Shown here: piece after piece, positions 8,214 to 15,142 of the stretch | Layout: every line of letters begins with the position of its first letter | Position numbering within the stretch: position 1 is the stretch's first letter | From: Fretibacterium sp. | GTDB lineage: Bacteria > Synergistota > Synergistia > Synergistales > Aminobacteriaceae | Reading direction: 5' to 3' | Assembly (NCBI GenBank): GCA_012520235.1 | Contig: JAAYOR010000121.1 | Span: 1-35,386, forward strand | DNA length: 35,386 nucleotides | Translations under genes and position numbers: made by a program | The notes under the pieces: generated by a model | Seen by the model: only the letters and a program-made list of their open reading frames with translations | The model's database searches: none | Told to the model about the DNA's origin: nothing

Positions 8214-8241
8214 ATTGTATCGTAATTGTGCCGCGCGTCAT
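8214..8241 (-). promoter_or_regulatory. Candidate dxs promoter overlapped by a palindrome
   Basis: On the minus strand ATGACG (8241-8236), a 16-base spacer and TACAAT (8219-8214) form a plausible sigma-70 promoter, giving a leader of about ten bases before the dxs ATG. The inverted repeat CCGCGCG (8231-8237) / CGCGCGG (8247-8253) covers the -35. It may be an operator, or a plus-strand hairpin with the following TTTTT. Confidence 0.35.
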
Positions 8242-8289
8242 CTGCCCGCGCGGTTTTTCATGTTTTTTCATTTTAACATTCTTTTTTGT

Positions 8290-8352
8290 TTTTTTCTTTT
8301 CCGTGTTTTCCGTGGTTAATTGTTTTTTCGTGCCTTTCGCGTGGTTCGCGAT
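8290..8352. repeat. Dispersed AT-rich intergenic repeat, copy B (inverted, shorter)
   Basis: The minus strand reads GAACCACGCGAAAGGCACG followed by AAAAAA (8347-8323), identical to copy C and one mismatch from copy A. Farther along is AACCACGGAAAACACGGAAAA (8317-8297), an exact match to copy A. The right-hand end seen in A and C is missing. It lies between the 3' end of the TIGR02757-family gene and the dxs promoter. Confidence 0.75.
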
Positions 8353-8398
8353 TCATGAGATGAGTCCTTTTTTAATCTGTGCGAAGTTTGGGTCAGAG

Positions 8399-9193
8399 TC
8401 AGTCGAGCAGGCTGGGGAGCCCTTTGGCGTCGAGCCCGGAGCGGATTCCGAATCGGGTCAGGACAAAGTCATAGCGCGTCGGGTCCTCCGGCGATATGCA
8501 GGAGAAAGCGCGCGTGATCTCAAGGGCGGTCGTCAGGTCGGCGACTTTCCGTCGCGTCAGGCCGAGGCCCAGGGCCAGGGAGTGGATGTGGGTGTCCGTG
8601 GGCATTATAAGGTCCCGCGGGGAGATGAAGGTCCAGCCCCCGGGGTCCACGTCGTCGCGCCGTGTCATCCACTTGAGGAAGAGGAAAAGTCGCTTACAAG
8701 CGCTCCCGTCCCCGGGGGCGGGGATAAGGGGAAACCCCGTTCGCTCCGGCTCAAGCTCTGCGGAGAGCGCGTCAAGCGCCGGCAGCAGGCCGCCCTTTTC
8801 CTGCCAGGCTCTTTTTAGAAAAACTTCAAGGGAGCCGTGACGGCGCAGGAGGCGGGCGAGGTTTCGGATCAGACGGCTCACGTCCTCTGAGGCCGTGAAC
8901 CGATGCCGGAAGTCGGGTAGGGGCGGAGCGCCGGACTCTTTCAAGGTGCGACTGGGCTTTGTTCCGAGTACATCAAGGACCCGGTCCACGCTCTTTAATA
9001 TTTGCGCGACGCGCCCGTAGGCTAGGCACGAGGCCAAAAGGCCTGCAACCTCCCTGTCCGCAGGGTCCTCATAACGGTATAAAAAAATGAGCGGGTCGGG
9101 GTCGACCAGCTCTTTTCGGTTGTAGACGTAATAAAGTCCGTCCAGAAAGGCCCTCATACGGTCGAGGCGGGAGCCTTCTCTCATGGGCAACAT
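8399..9193 (-). CDS. TIGR02757/DUF2400 family protein, function unknown
   Basis: This cytoplasmic protein of 264 residues matches the TIGR02757 family by its pattern. It has an N-terminal YEDPADREVAGLLASCLAYGR block, the central KRLFLFLKWMTRRDDVDPGGW, LIMPTDTHIHSLALGLGLTRRK, and the closing SPEDPTRYDFVLTRFGI. No activity is established for the family that I can name. The start is not certain: ATGs at 9193 and 9184 are both usable and neither has a strong Shine-Dalgarno. It lies 10 bases after the flavoprotein gene and could be read from the same transcript. Confidence 0.85.
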   Translation of the reverse strand: MLPMREGSRLDRMRAFLDGLYYVYNRKELVDPDPLIFLYRYEDPADREVAGLLASCLAYGRVAQILKSVDRVLDVLGTKPSRTLKESGAPPLPDFRHRFTASEDVSRLIRNLARLLRRHGSLEVFLKRAWQEKGGLLPALDALSAELEPERTGFPLIPAPGDGSACKRLFLFLKWMTRRDDVDPGGWTFISPRDLIMPTDTHIHSLALGLGLTRRKVADLTTALEITRAFSCISPEDPTRYDFVLTRFGIRSGLDAKGLPSLLD

Positions 9194-9203
9194 TCCGGAG
9201 GGA

Positions 9204-9731
9204 TCACTTGATGCTGTTGAAGATGACGGTGGGGGCGTTGGCGGGCGACTTACCCTTCTTGAGGGTGTGGTAAGCGGCGTAAGTCAGAGGGGTGGCGGAG
9301 GTCAGGGTGCGGGCGCTCTTGACTGTGCCGATGAAGAGCTCGTGGGTGGATACGTCCACAATCTCCGTCACCTGGGCCTCCAGGTCGGCCACCACGTGTT
9401 TTGTCACCAGAGGGAGCCCCAGAGAGCCCATCTCGTAAGGGACCTTTGCGTATTTGTCATGATCCCGCCCCGAGCGGAACCCGAAGATTCCGATGAAGGG
9501 CATATCGACGTCCTCTGCCAGGACCGATACCGAGAACTTCCGGCTCTTCCGCATCAGCTCCGTGGTGAGATTGTCCTTGTGCAGGCAGACGGAGACGGAG
9601 ACCGGGCTGGAGGAGAGCTGCATGGCCGTGTTGGCTATCTGGCCGTTCAAGGCCCCTTCCCACTCCGTGCCGATGATGTAGAGGCCATAACTGATGGAAT
9701 ACAAAGCTCTGGGATCCAGGTTTTGTTCCAT
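9204..9731 (-). CDS. Flavin reductase-like FMN protein, resembling the N-terminal part of high-molecular-weight rubredoxin
   Basis: This small FMN-binding split-barrel protein (175 residues) resembles the flavin domain of high-molecular-weight rubredoxin (Hrb), which passes electrons from NAD(P)H to oxygen-reducing flavodiiron proteins. Landmarks are ALYSISYGLYIIG, GALNGQIANTAMQL, the run FIGIFGFRSGRDHDKYAK, and LTYAAYHTLKKGKSP. It stops exactly where Hrb proteins continue into a rubredoxin domain; no CxxC pair is present. Neighbouring ferritin and desulfoferrodoxin support a role in oxygen or peroxide stress. AGAAAGGAAGG lies 6-10 bases before the ATG. A strong hairpin separates it from ferritin. 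Confidence 0.78.
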   Translation of the reverse strand: MEQNLDPRALYSISYGLYIIGTEWEGALNGQIANTAMQLSSSPVSVSVCLHKDNLTTELMRKSRKFSVSVLAEDVDMPFIGIFGFRSGRDHDKYAKVPYEMGSLGLPLVTKHVVADLEAQVTEIVDVSTHELFIGTVKSARTLTSATPLTYAAYHTLKKGKSPANAPTVIFNSIK

Positions 9732-9754
9732 TTCTGTCCTTCCTTTCTTCCTGT

Positions 9755-9792
9755 AAAAACAAAGAGGGACGGCGAGGTCCCTCTTTGTTTTT
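9755..9792 (-). terminator. Perfect 16-bp hairpin between ferritin and flavoprotein genes
   Basis: AAAAACAAAGAGGGAC (9755-9770) pairs perfectly with GTCCCTCTTTGTTTTT (9777-9792) around a 6-nt loop. Because the stem ends in A/T runs, it works as a terminator in both directions. It follows the ferritin stop by 14 bases and ends only 23 bases before the flavoprotein ATG. Confidence 0.88.
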
Positions 9793-9806
9793 AATGGGCG
9801 CTGCAG

Positions 9807-10304
9807 TTAATCGTCGTCGCCGCTCCTGCGGCCCAGCTCCCTGTCCAACATGTAGATGCCGCCCGAGCCTCCAAGGAGCTCAAGGCTCTTGATGATGGCA
9901 GTGACGCTGGCCTCCTCCTCCACCTGCTCGTCGATGAACCACTGAAGCATCGACTGAGTGGCGTAGTCCTTCTCCTCAACAGCCAGATCCATGAGCTTGT
10001 GGATGAGGGCTGTGACGTGCTGCTCGTGCTTCAGGGTCTCCTTGAAGACGTCAAGTGGGCCGTCATATTTCTCCTTCGGCTTGGCGACCTCCTGGATCTT
10101 TACGGTCGCACCCCTCTCATAGAGGTGGTCCATGAACTTCTCCGCGTGCTCCACTTCCTCCTCATACTGCTTTCGCATCCAATGAGCCATGCCCGGCAGA
10201 TCGCTGTCCTCGAAATAAGCGGACATCCCCAGATAGATGAAGGCGGAATCAAACTCCGCTTTGATCTGATCGTTGATGGCCGCAACCATTTTTTTCGAGA
10301 TCAT
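9807..10304 (-). CDS. ftn: Non-haem ferritin
   Basis: This iron-storage ferritin of 165 residues oxidises Fe(II) and holds the mineral in a 24-mer cage. All ferroxidase ligands of the bacterial FtnA type are at their usual numbers: Glu17, Glu50, His53, Glu94, Gln127 and Glu130. Family signatures include EFDSAFIYLGMSAYF, YEEEVEHAEKFMDHLYERG and MLQWFIDEQVEEE. The ATG at 10304 is favoured (AGGA and GGGGGAG upstream); the in-frame extension to 10352 would run into desulfoferrodoxin. Four bases separate the two genes, so they form one operon pairing superoxide removal with iron sequestration. Confidence 0.96.
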   Translation of the reverse strand: MISKKMVAAINDQIKAEFDSAFIYLGMSAYFEDSDLPGMAHWMRKQYEEEVEHAEKFMDHLYERGATVKIQEVAKPKEKYDGPLDVFKETLKHEQHVTALIHKLMDLAVEEKDYATQSMLQWFIDEQVEEEASVTAIIKSLELLGGSGGIYMLDRELGRRSGDDD

Positions 10305-10308
10305 CGTC

Positions 10309-10683
10309 CTACTTCTCCCCCTTCCAAAGTCCGTGCTTGTTGCAGTACTCACGGGCTATGGGTTTGCCGCCGCAGCAGGCGCCTCCCGTAAAATCAGCCG
10401 CAGGCTGTTCGCCCGGCTTCAGGAATTTGCGGCACACTCTGTCCCCGTCAATGACTTCTATCCACTCGATGTAGTGGTCGGGGTCCATGGGGTGGATAGT
10501 GCTTCCTACCTGAACCTTGCAGCCGTCAAACACTGGGACGTGCTTTTCACCGGCAGCGTCGGCGGTGTGCTCCTTCATGAGGTTCATCGGGTCCCCACAG
10601 CAGGCCAGTGGCCCCGCTGCGTCGTTGAGCGCCTCAATGATGCGACCGCACTTGTTGCATTTAAAAACGTCAAATCGTGCCAT
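10309..10683 (-). CDS. dfx: Desulfoferrodoxin (superoxide reductase)
   Basis: This enzyme reduces superoxide to hydrogen peroxide without making oxygen, typical of anaerobes. It is a two-iron type with 124 residues. The N-terminal rubredoxin-like centre I uses Cys9, Cys12, Cys28 and Cys29 (KCNKCG, ACCG). Centre II has EKH with the key Lys47 and His48, His64 and His70 (STIHPMDPDH), then Cys114 and His117 (REYCNKH). The start is the ATG at 10683 with GGGAG about 11 bases upstream; a much longer same-frame reading to 11937 is only antisense to the next gene. It heads the dfx-ftn operon. No clear PerR or Fur box is visible upstream. Confidence 0.96.
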   Translation of the reverse strand: MARFDVFKCNKCGRIIEALNDAAGPLACCGDPMNLMKEHTADAAGEKHVPVFDGCKVQVGSTIHPMDPDHYIEWIEVIDGDRVCRKFLKPGEQPAADFTGGACCGGKPIAREYCNKHGLWKGEK

Positions 10684-11025
10684 TTTTGAAGAATCTCCCT
10701 TCTTTTTCTCGTTTGGGTAATGTACGTTTTGGAAACCCCTCGCAAGATGCTTCAGAAAACCTCCACAGAAAAAATCCTGTAACCTTCCACTGTCTGAAAT
10801 TCTTTCTGATGATGCTTCCTTCAGTTGTTCATGATAACTTAGTTCTCGGAGGAAAGCAAGATAAAAATGCTGAGTTGGGAGGGGTAAAATCTGTGCCCCG
10901 CCGGGAGAAAGGATGGGTTGATACACACCCGTAAATAAATTCATGGGTTTTCCCGTCGTTCTTATAGTAAAATAGAAGCGGTGATTGTATCTTAAATTCA
11001 GGAGAACCAGAAAGGCAAGGAGTGA
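10684..11025. other. Divergent intergenic region between dfx and the exported-protein cluster
   Basis: These 342 bases hold no convincing gene. The region is AT-rich near dfx. The best plus-strand promoter guess, TTCATG (10940) with a 17-base spacer and TATAGT (10963-10968), is weak at -35. I could not assign a dfx promoter. No long inverted repeat is evident. Confidence 0.4.
10940..10968 (+). promoter_or_regulatory. Weak candidate promoter for the exported-protein cluster
   Basis: TATAGT (five of six to consensus) lies 58 bases ahead of the first start codon. The paired -35, TTCATG, matches only three of six positions. Confidence 0.25.
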
Positions 11026-12087
11026 ATGCCATCCATGAAGACGGGCCGAGCCCTCAGAGGGGCCCTTACGGTAGGAGTTCTGTTTTTGTTCCTGGCCCTT
11101 TTCCCGTTCCGGGCGTGGGGGGACGGGCCCCGGCGCCTCTCTGTAGTTATCTTTCCGACGGAAAATACGACGGGGCTTGAGGTATGGGAGAGCAAGTATT
11201 ACCCTTACAATGTGCTGGAGCGAAAGATGTCGGATTACCTGGAGGTCCTGTTCAAGCGCTCTGCGCTCATTGACGTCCGCGTTCTGGACGAGAACGGGAT
11301 GAACCGATGGCTGAACGGCCCCAGGAAACCAGACGATATGGCCGTGCAGATGGAGCTCTTTGAGGCCCGCCTTAAGGAACGGGAGGTGATGGGCCGCGTC
11401 GACACCGGGACGGTCAACCTGCGTATGCGCCTCTTTGACGCCCGCAGGGCCGAGCAGTTTGCCACTCGCACAGCCTCTGGAGCGGACAGGCGCTACACTT
11501 TTGAAGGTGCTGAGAACCTTTACTGGATGGACGTTGCCTTTGTCTCGCTTCCGTTCCCTCTCAAGGGAGGGCTGGACCTTTTCGGGCTGACGGGCACGCG
11601 CGATCGGGGGCAGAGGATGAGCCGCCCCACCTGGAGCCAATTCCGGGACTCCTCGCACTGGCAGGCCATTCAAAATGCCATCTCGGATGCCTACGATCAG
11701 GCCATGGGCCAGGTCAGCGCCGCCATCCGGCGTAACGAGCCGGACGCGGAGGCTGAGGGGCGTGACTTCTTCTCCCCCTCCTTCACCACCGTGGGCCGCA
11801 TCATCTCCCCAACGGCGAACTCCAAGCGCAAGAGACGCGAGTACATCATATCCCTGGGGCGGCAGGACTCCATCCGAGTGGGTGACGTCCTTGAAGTGGT
11901 GCGCAGCGACACTTACGTGACGGTGGACCCGGAGCACCCTGTCGTCGTGCTCCCCAAGACCGTCGGAAAGGTCAAAGTCCTCTCCGTTCAGGAGAAGAAC
12001 GCGGTCGTGAGAGTTATACGCGATAACAAGAAGGAACCTATCCAGCTGAAAGACATCGTCATCAAGGTGACGGGACCGAGGAGCTGA
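11026..12087 (+). CDS. Exported protein of unknown function, possible FlgT-C-like terminal domain
   Basis: A Sec signal peptide is clear: Lys/Arg-rich start, then GALTVGVLFLFLALF and a cleavage region near PFRAWG. The mature protein begins RRLSVVIFPTENTTG, a beta-strand opening like that of periplasmic CsgG/LpoB-type proteins, but that is only a resemblance. The C-terminal 100 residues (GRQDSIRVGDVLEVVR ... GKVKVLSVQEKNAVVRVI) look like a small beta-barrel of the FlgT C-terminal kind. ATGs at 11026 and 11035 are both possible, since AAGGAG sits 3 and 12 bases away respectively. It is the first gene of a five-gene plus-strand run, 5 bases ahead of the next. Confidence 0.75.
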   Translation: MPSMKTGRALRGALTVGVLFLFLALFPFRAWGDGPRRLSVVIFPTENTTGLEVWESKYYPYNVLERKMSDYLEVLFKRSALIDVRVLDENGMNRWLNGPRKPDDMAVQMELFEARLKEREVMGRVDTGTVNLRMRLFDARRAEQFATRTASGADRRYTFEGAENLYWMDVAFVSLPFPLKGGLDLFGLTGTRDRGQRMSRPTWSQFRDSSHWQAIQNAISDAYDQAMGQVSAAIRRNEPDAEAEGRDFFSPSFTTVGRIISPTANSKRKRREYIISLGRQDSIRVGDVLEVVRSDTYVTVDPEHPVVVLPKTVGKVKVLSVQEKNAVVRVIRDNKKEPIQLKDIVIKVTGPRS

Positions 12088-12092
12088 AAACG

Positions 12093-12953
12093 ATGAGCAA
12101 GCTAACAGAGCATCCTGAGCGCGGGAAGAAGGCCCGACGCCGGTTCTTAAGAGCTCTGGTCGGAGCCCTTCTCCTCTGGGGGCTCGGGTCGGGCGGGACC
12201 TCGGCCTGGGCCAACGGAAACGTTTCGGCCGACGAGAAGCCTGCGCCTCCCATCAAAAAATCCGTGCGCAAGGCGCCGGTGAGAAGGCCGGTCAAAAAAG
12301 CGCCTGCCAAAAAGGCGACAAAAAAAGCGCCCGTAAAGTCCGTAAAAAAGGTGGAAAAGGCAGCGCCCAAGCTGACCTCGCTGCAGCGGGGTATTGCTCT
12401 GATGCAGCAGGAACGCTGTGAAAAGGCGCGCCCTTGGCTTCAAAAGGCAGTGCAGGAGGAGCGCCACAACCCCAATGCCTGGTACTGGTACGGGCTCTGT
12501 CACGAGAAGATGGGACAGTTCGAGCAGGCTCAGGTCTTCTTCACCAGGGCCCTGGACTGCGACCCGACCTTCCCGCCCCTCTCCCGTCTGGTGGCCTACC
12601 CGAGCGATGGAGAGCGTGTGCCACTGTGGGATCCTCTGCGTCCCGCACGGGTTTACCCCATTCCCACCGACGACCTTGGCATCGCCGTTATACCGCCTGA
12701 CGCACCTCAGGCCCGGCGGCGGCCCGCTCCGCCCCTGCCGGATCCGGAGCGGCCCAGGGTCCCCGTCTACATTCCTCCCGAGCCGGGCGCAATGCCTGAC
12801 ATGGGCAATCCCTGGCAGCCGGGTGTCTACGTGCCGCCTGGGCCGGGTGAGACCCTGCAGGACGGAGGGCCGGTTTACGTTCCTCCCGAGACCTGGATCG
12901 GGCCGGAGCCTTTACTTCAGGAGGCTCCTCCCCATGCGTCCCCTGGCCCCTGA
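12093..12953 (+). CDS. Exported TPR-like protein with Lys/Ala/Pro-rich linker and proline-rich tail
   Basis: The N-terminus has a twin-basic charged start and a hydrophobic core (FLRALVGALLLWGLG) with cleavage likely after SAWA near residue 40. Residues about 48-90 are a basic low-complexity linker rich in KKAP and KKAT, similar in composition to histone H1 tails. One or two tetratricopeptide units follow (about 95-165: MQQERCEKARPWLQKAV, NAWYWYGLCHEKMGQFEQAQ). The last 100 residues are proline-rich with three related units, VYIPPEPG, VYVPPGPG and VYVPPETW. It could bridge envelope layers: basic linker to anionic polymers, TPR to a partner. The GAGGAG overlapping the preceding stop serves as its ribosome site, so the two genes are coupled. 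Confidence 0.75.
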   Translation: MSKLTEHPERGKKARRRFLRALVGALLLWGLGSGGTSAWANGNVSADEKPAPPIKKSVRKAPVRRPVKKAPAKKATKKAPVKSVKKVEKAAPKLTSLQRGIALMQQERCEKARPWLQKAVQEERHNPNAWYWYGLCHEKMGQFEQAQVFFTRALDCDPTFPPLSRLVAYPSDGERVPLWDPLRPARVYPIPTDDLGIAVIPPDAPQARRRPAPPLPDPERPRVPVYIPPEPGAMPDMGNPWQPGVYVPPGPGETLQDGGPVYVPPETWIGPEPLLQEAPPHASPGP

Positions 12954-13021
12954 GAGGGGGAGCATAGGTCTATCTTAGGGAAGCGTTGGATGCGGAAAAC
13001 TGTGAAAGGAGAGATGTCTTG

Positions 13022-13831
13022 ATGGAACGCAAGACCTTGTGTGTCTTCCGAGGGCCCCTGGTTTTGTTGCTTGTTTCGGTGCTCTTCGTGGGAGCTCCTT
13101 CGGAGGCGGATGTCCTCATGGTCTGTCCCCCTACTCCTCTGTTGTTTCCCGCTCCTGTGGAGGTGGCGCCTGTGGCCAGCTGCAGGTCGCCTGCTGTTTC
13201 CTGGACCCCGGCGCTCCGGCAGCCCTTCGGCTTTTATCGAGCTCCCGTCTCTTGTCCCTATGTTGCCCCTCAAGCAAGGACACATACCTACGTCTGTGCC
13301 CCTGCCCTTTACCCTGCACCCTATGGCCTCTTTGTCCGTACACGGTGGGGTAGGGTTCCCTACGTTGTCCCTTACGCAAGGGCGTACGCCTATACAGTCC
13401 CGATTCTTCCGACCCACTACTCGTACTACCGACCACGCTGCGATGACTTCCGTGAGAGCTCCCTCTCTCAACCGACAGCTCTCCTGCCTGTGGTCCAGAG
13501 GATGGCAGTGAGCCCGAATCGTGATAAGAGGTTCCGGTTTCTGGCTATGGGGGGTTGGAACAATCACGTGGATAGGGCGGGGATGCTGCTCTCCCTCGGG
13601 CTTCCTGCTGCCTGGAAGGGCAGTCGCCCCAAGGTCATCTACGTCTGGACCGGTGACGACTGGTATCGCGTGAGGCCGAAGAAGATTCCCTTGGACCCCG
13701 CGAAGACCCTGAAGGTTGCCTCAGACGAGCTGACTCGTGTGATGAACCTGGGGGGCGGCTACTTCCCGGACGAGGAGCAGTGGGCCCGGCAGGTTGCGGC
13801 CTGGGGCTATACCTGGGCAGGGCAGCTTTAA
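13022..13831 (+). CDS. Exported Tyr/Pro-rich protein with shared C-terminal domain
   Basis: A signal peptide (GPLVLLLVSVLFVGAPSEA) is followed by about 110 residues rich in Pro, Tyr, Ala and Cys, with no recognised fold. The C-terminal domain (about residues 170-269, from FRFLAMGGW through AAWKGSRPKVIYVWTG to WGYTWAGQL) is clearly paralogous to the next gene's. The start is chosen by AGGAG 10 bases ahead of ATG 13022; a TTG at 13019 is equally possible, and longer readings have no site. An ATG at 13014 opens a two-codon frame whose TGA overlaps the real ATG. Function unknown. Confidence 0.72.
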   Translation: MERKTLCVFRGPLVLLLVSVLFVGAPSEADVLMVCPPTPLLFPAPVEVAPVASCRSPAVSWTPALRQPFGFYRAPVSCPYVAPQARTHTYVCAPALYPAPYGLFVRTRWGRVPYVVPYARAYAYTVPILPTHYSYYRPRCDDFRESSLSQPTALLPVVQRMAVSPNRDKRFRFLAMGGWNNHVDRAGMLLSLGLPAAWKGSRPKVIYVWTGDDWYRVRPKKIPLDPAKTLKVASDELTRVMNLGGGYFPDEEQWARQVAAWGYTWAGQL

Positions 13832-13900
13832 TAGAGAGGGACCCTCTGTAGCACGAATTTTTTTTGAAAGCTTTGAGAGCTTTGGGAGGATGAAGCGAGG

Positions 13901-14719
13901 ATGAAGAGCGAGAGAATGAGTTCGCTGAACACATGGCGGAGGCGATTTCTGCATTTGCTACCGCTCCTGGTTCTGGTGGCCGCAGGGCTGGGGTTTCCCT
14001 GCGAGGCAGAGGCCAAGGTTTACGTGGCCGAGCCTCTTCTGGTGGCACAGCCCGCTTATGCGGGGATGCGTTTTTACGTGTATCAGCCCTATGAGATGCC
14101 GAAGGGGTGGTACGTCACCTTTGACGGGTATGCGGTGAAGAAGAACGCGGACGGGGTGTGGGTCTATGGCACCATGTCGGGCCCTAACCTGACGCCGACC
14201 AACTACGTCGTGGGTTCGGTGGTCCCCTCCATGGCCGGACTATCGCCTTGGGCTCAGTCGCATCAGATATCGTCCATCATCTCGACCCAGGACCTTGCCT
14301 CGGCCGGGACCAGAAAGCTTGAGGTCTCGCAGCCCACCGGACTGAAGAGCCCGCAGGGCCTCCAGAAGGCCTATTCCACCTGGGTCCCCGATTGGACCTT
14401 CAATCCTCGATTCATGGCCATAGGCACCTGGCAGAAGACCGTGGATCGCATTGGCGTGCTGCACAACCCCGCCACCCCCGTGGCCTGGAAGGGGAACAGG
14501 CCTAAGGTCATCTACGTCTGGACCGGAAGCTCCTGGTACCAGGTGACTGTGAGGGAGAGCCAGCGTCCTGTGGACGCCCTGAAGAACCGCCTGTACGATC
14601 TGGTGCGCATGGTGAAGCGCACTCAGTTCGTCTGGTACGAACCGGATACGCCTGTCCTGGCTCAGCACGCCACGATGTGGGGGTATTACTGGATGGGGGA
14701 GGTCGTCCCTGCGCGATGA
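13901..14719 (+). CDS. Exported protein with shared C-terminal domain and internal GY module
   Basis: This protein of 272 residues has a signal peptide (FLHLLPLLVLVAAGLG, cleavage near EAEA). Residues about 69-94 (GWYVTFDGYAVKKNADGVW) match a module in the following gene. Residues about 169-270 (NPRFMAIGTWQKTVDRIGVL, VAWKGNRPKVIYVWTGSSWY, MWGYYWMGE) match the preceding gene's C-terminus, including the invariant WKG-RPKVIYVWTG core. The ATG at 13901 has GGGAGGA about 10 bases upstream; ATG 13916 is an alternative. The 69-base gap before it holds a short T-run but no convincing terminator. Family not recognised. Confidence 0.75.
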   Translation: MKSERMSSLNTWRRRFLHLLPLLVLVAAGLGFPCEAEAKVYVAEPLLVAQPAYAGMRFYVYQPYEMPKGWYVTFDGYAVKKNADGVWVYGTMSGPNLTPTNYVVGSVVPSMAGLSPWAQSHQISSIISTQDLASAGTRKLEVSQPTGLKSPQGLQKAYSTWVPDWTFNPRFMAIGTWQKTVDRIGVLHNPATPVAWKGNRPKVIYVWTGSSWYQVTVRESQRPVDALKNRLYDLVRMVKRTQFVWYEPDTPVLAQHATMWGYYWMGEVVPAR

Positions 14720-15066
14720 GGAGCCTTACATATCTCCAAGTCCTGGCGGTGTCCTTGGTTCTGATGTTTTCGTCGGCAGCCTTGGCCTTTGCTCCCTGGC
14801 CCTTCTCAGACCCGGCTCTGATAGCGCATCCGGACTGTGGGAACTCCTTCACGATGGACCTTCGCCCGCGCCGGAACCCTCAGACCCTCGGCACTCTGAC
14901 TGCGGACGGATACCCTGTGCTGCTGGACCGGCAGGGCGTCAAAGGACACTACGTGATGCCGCGCGGCTCGGATCTCCCGAACCCGGTCCGGGTGCCAAGC
15001 CTCTCCAGCGGCTATGGACACTTCTCCGGTGGGGACGGGCATTTCTCCGGCGGACGCGGATATTAG
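14716..15066 (+). CDS. Small exported protein with GY module and Gly-rich repeat tail
   Basis: This 116-residue protein starts at an ATG overlapping the previous stop by 4 bases (ATGA), so it is translationally coupled. A signal peptide spans residues 1-25 (LQVLAVSLVLMFSSAALA). Residues about 58-84 (LGTLTADGYPVLLDRQGVKG) echo the DGY module of the preceding protein. The C-terminus is a short glycine-rich repeat, GYGHFSGG / DGHFSGG / RGY. The longer reading from 14677 would lie inside the previous gene without a ribosome site. It closes the five-gene cluster. Function unknown. Confidence 0.72.
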   Translation: MRSLTYLQVLAVSLVLMFSSAALAFAPWPFSDPALIAHPDCGNSFTMDLRPRRNPQTLGTLTADGYPVLLDRQGVKGHYVMPRGSDLPNPVRVPSLSSGYGHFSGGDGHFSGGRGY

Positions 15067-15082
15067 ACAAATACACTCTTGA

Positions 15083-15128
15083 ATCGAATCAGGGCCCCAG
15101 CCATTACTTGACTGGGGCCCTGTTCGAT
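15083..15128. terminator. Long hairpin terminator between convergent operons
   Basis: CAGGGCCCCAG (15090-15100) pairs perfectly with CTGGGGCCCTG (15112-15122). An outer ATCGAA / TTCGAT extends the stem past one bulged T. It sits 16 bases after the exported-protein cluster and 14 bases after the converging chemoreceptor, and can serve both strands although the T-runs are poor. Confidence 0.75.
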
Positions 15129-15142
15129 CTTGCAAGGGGAGG

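Noticed and set aside
10684-11937. Extension of the desulfoferrodoxin frame to a 542-residue minus-strand protein
   Set aside because: The upstream part is antisense to the first exported-protein gene and has no domain sense; desulfoferrodoxin has a normal start and length at 10683.
13832-13900. Terminator in the gap between the two paralogous exported genes
   Set aside because: AGAGGG/CCCTCT leaves almost no loop and the T-run is about ten bases further on; read-through is more likely.
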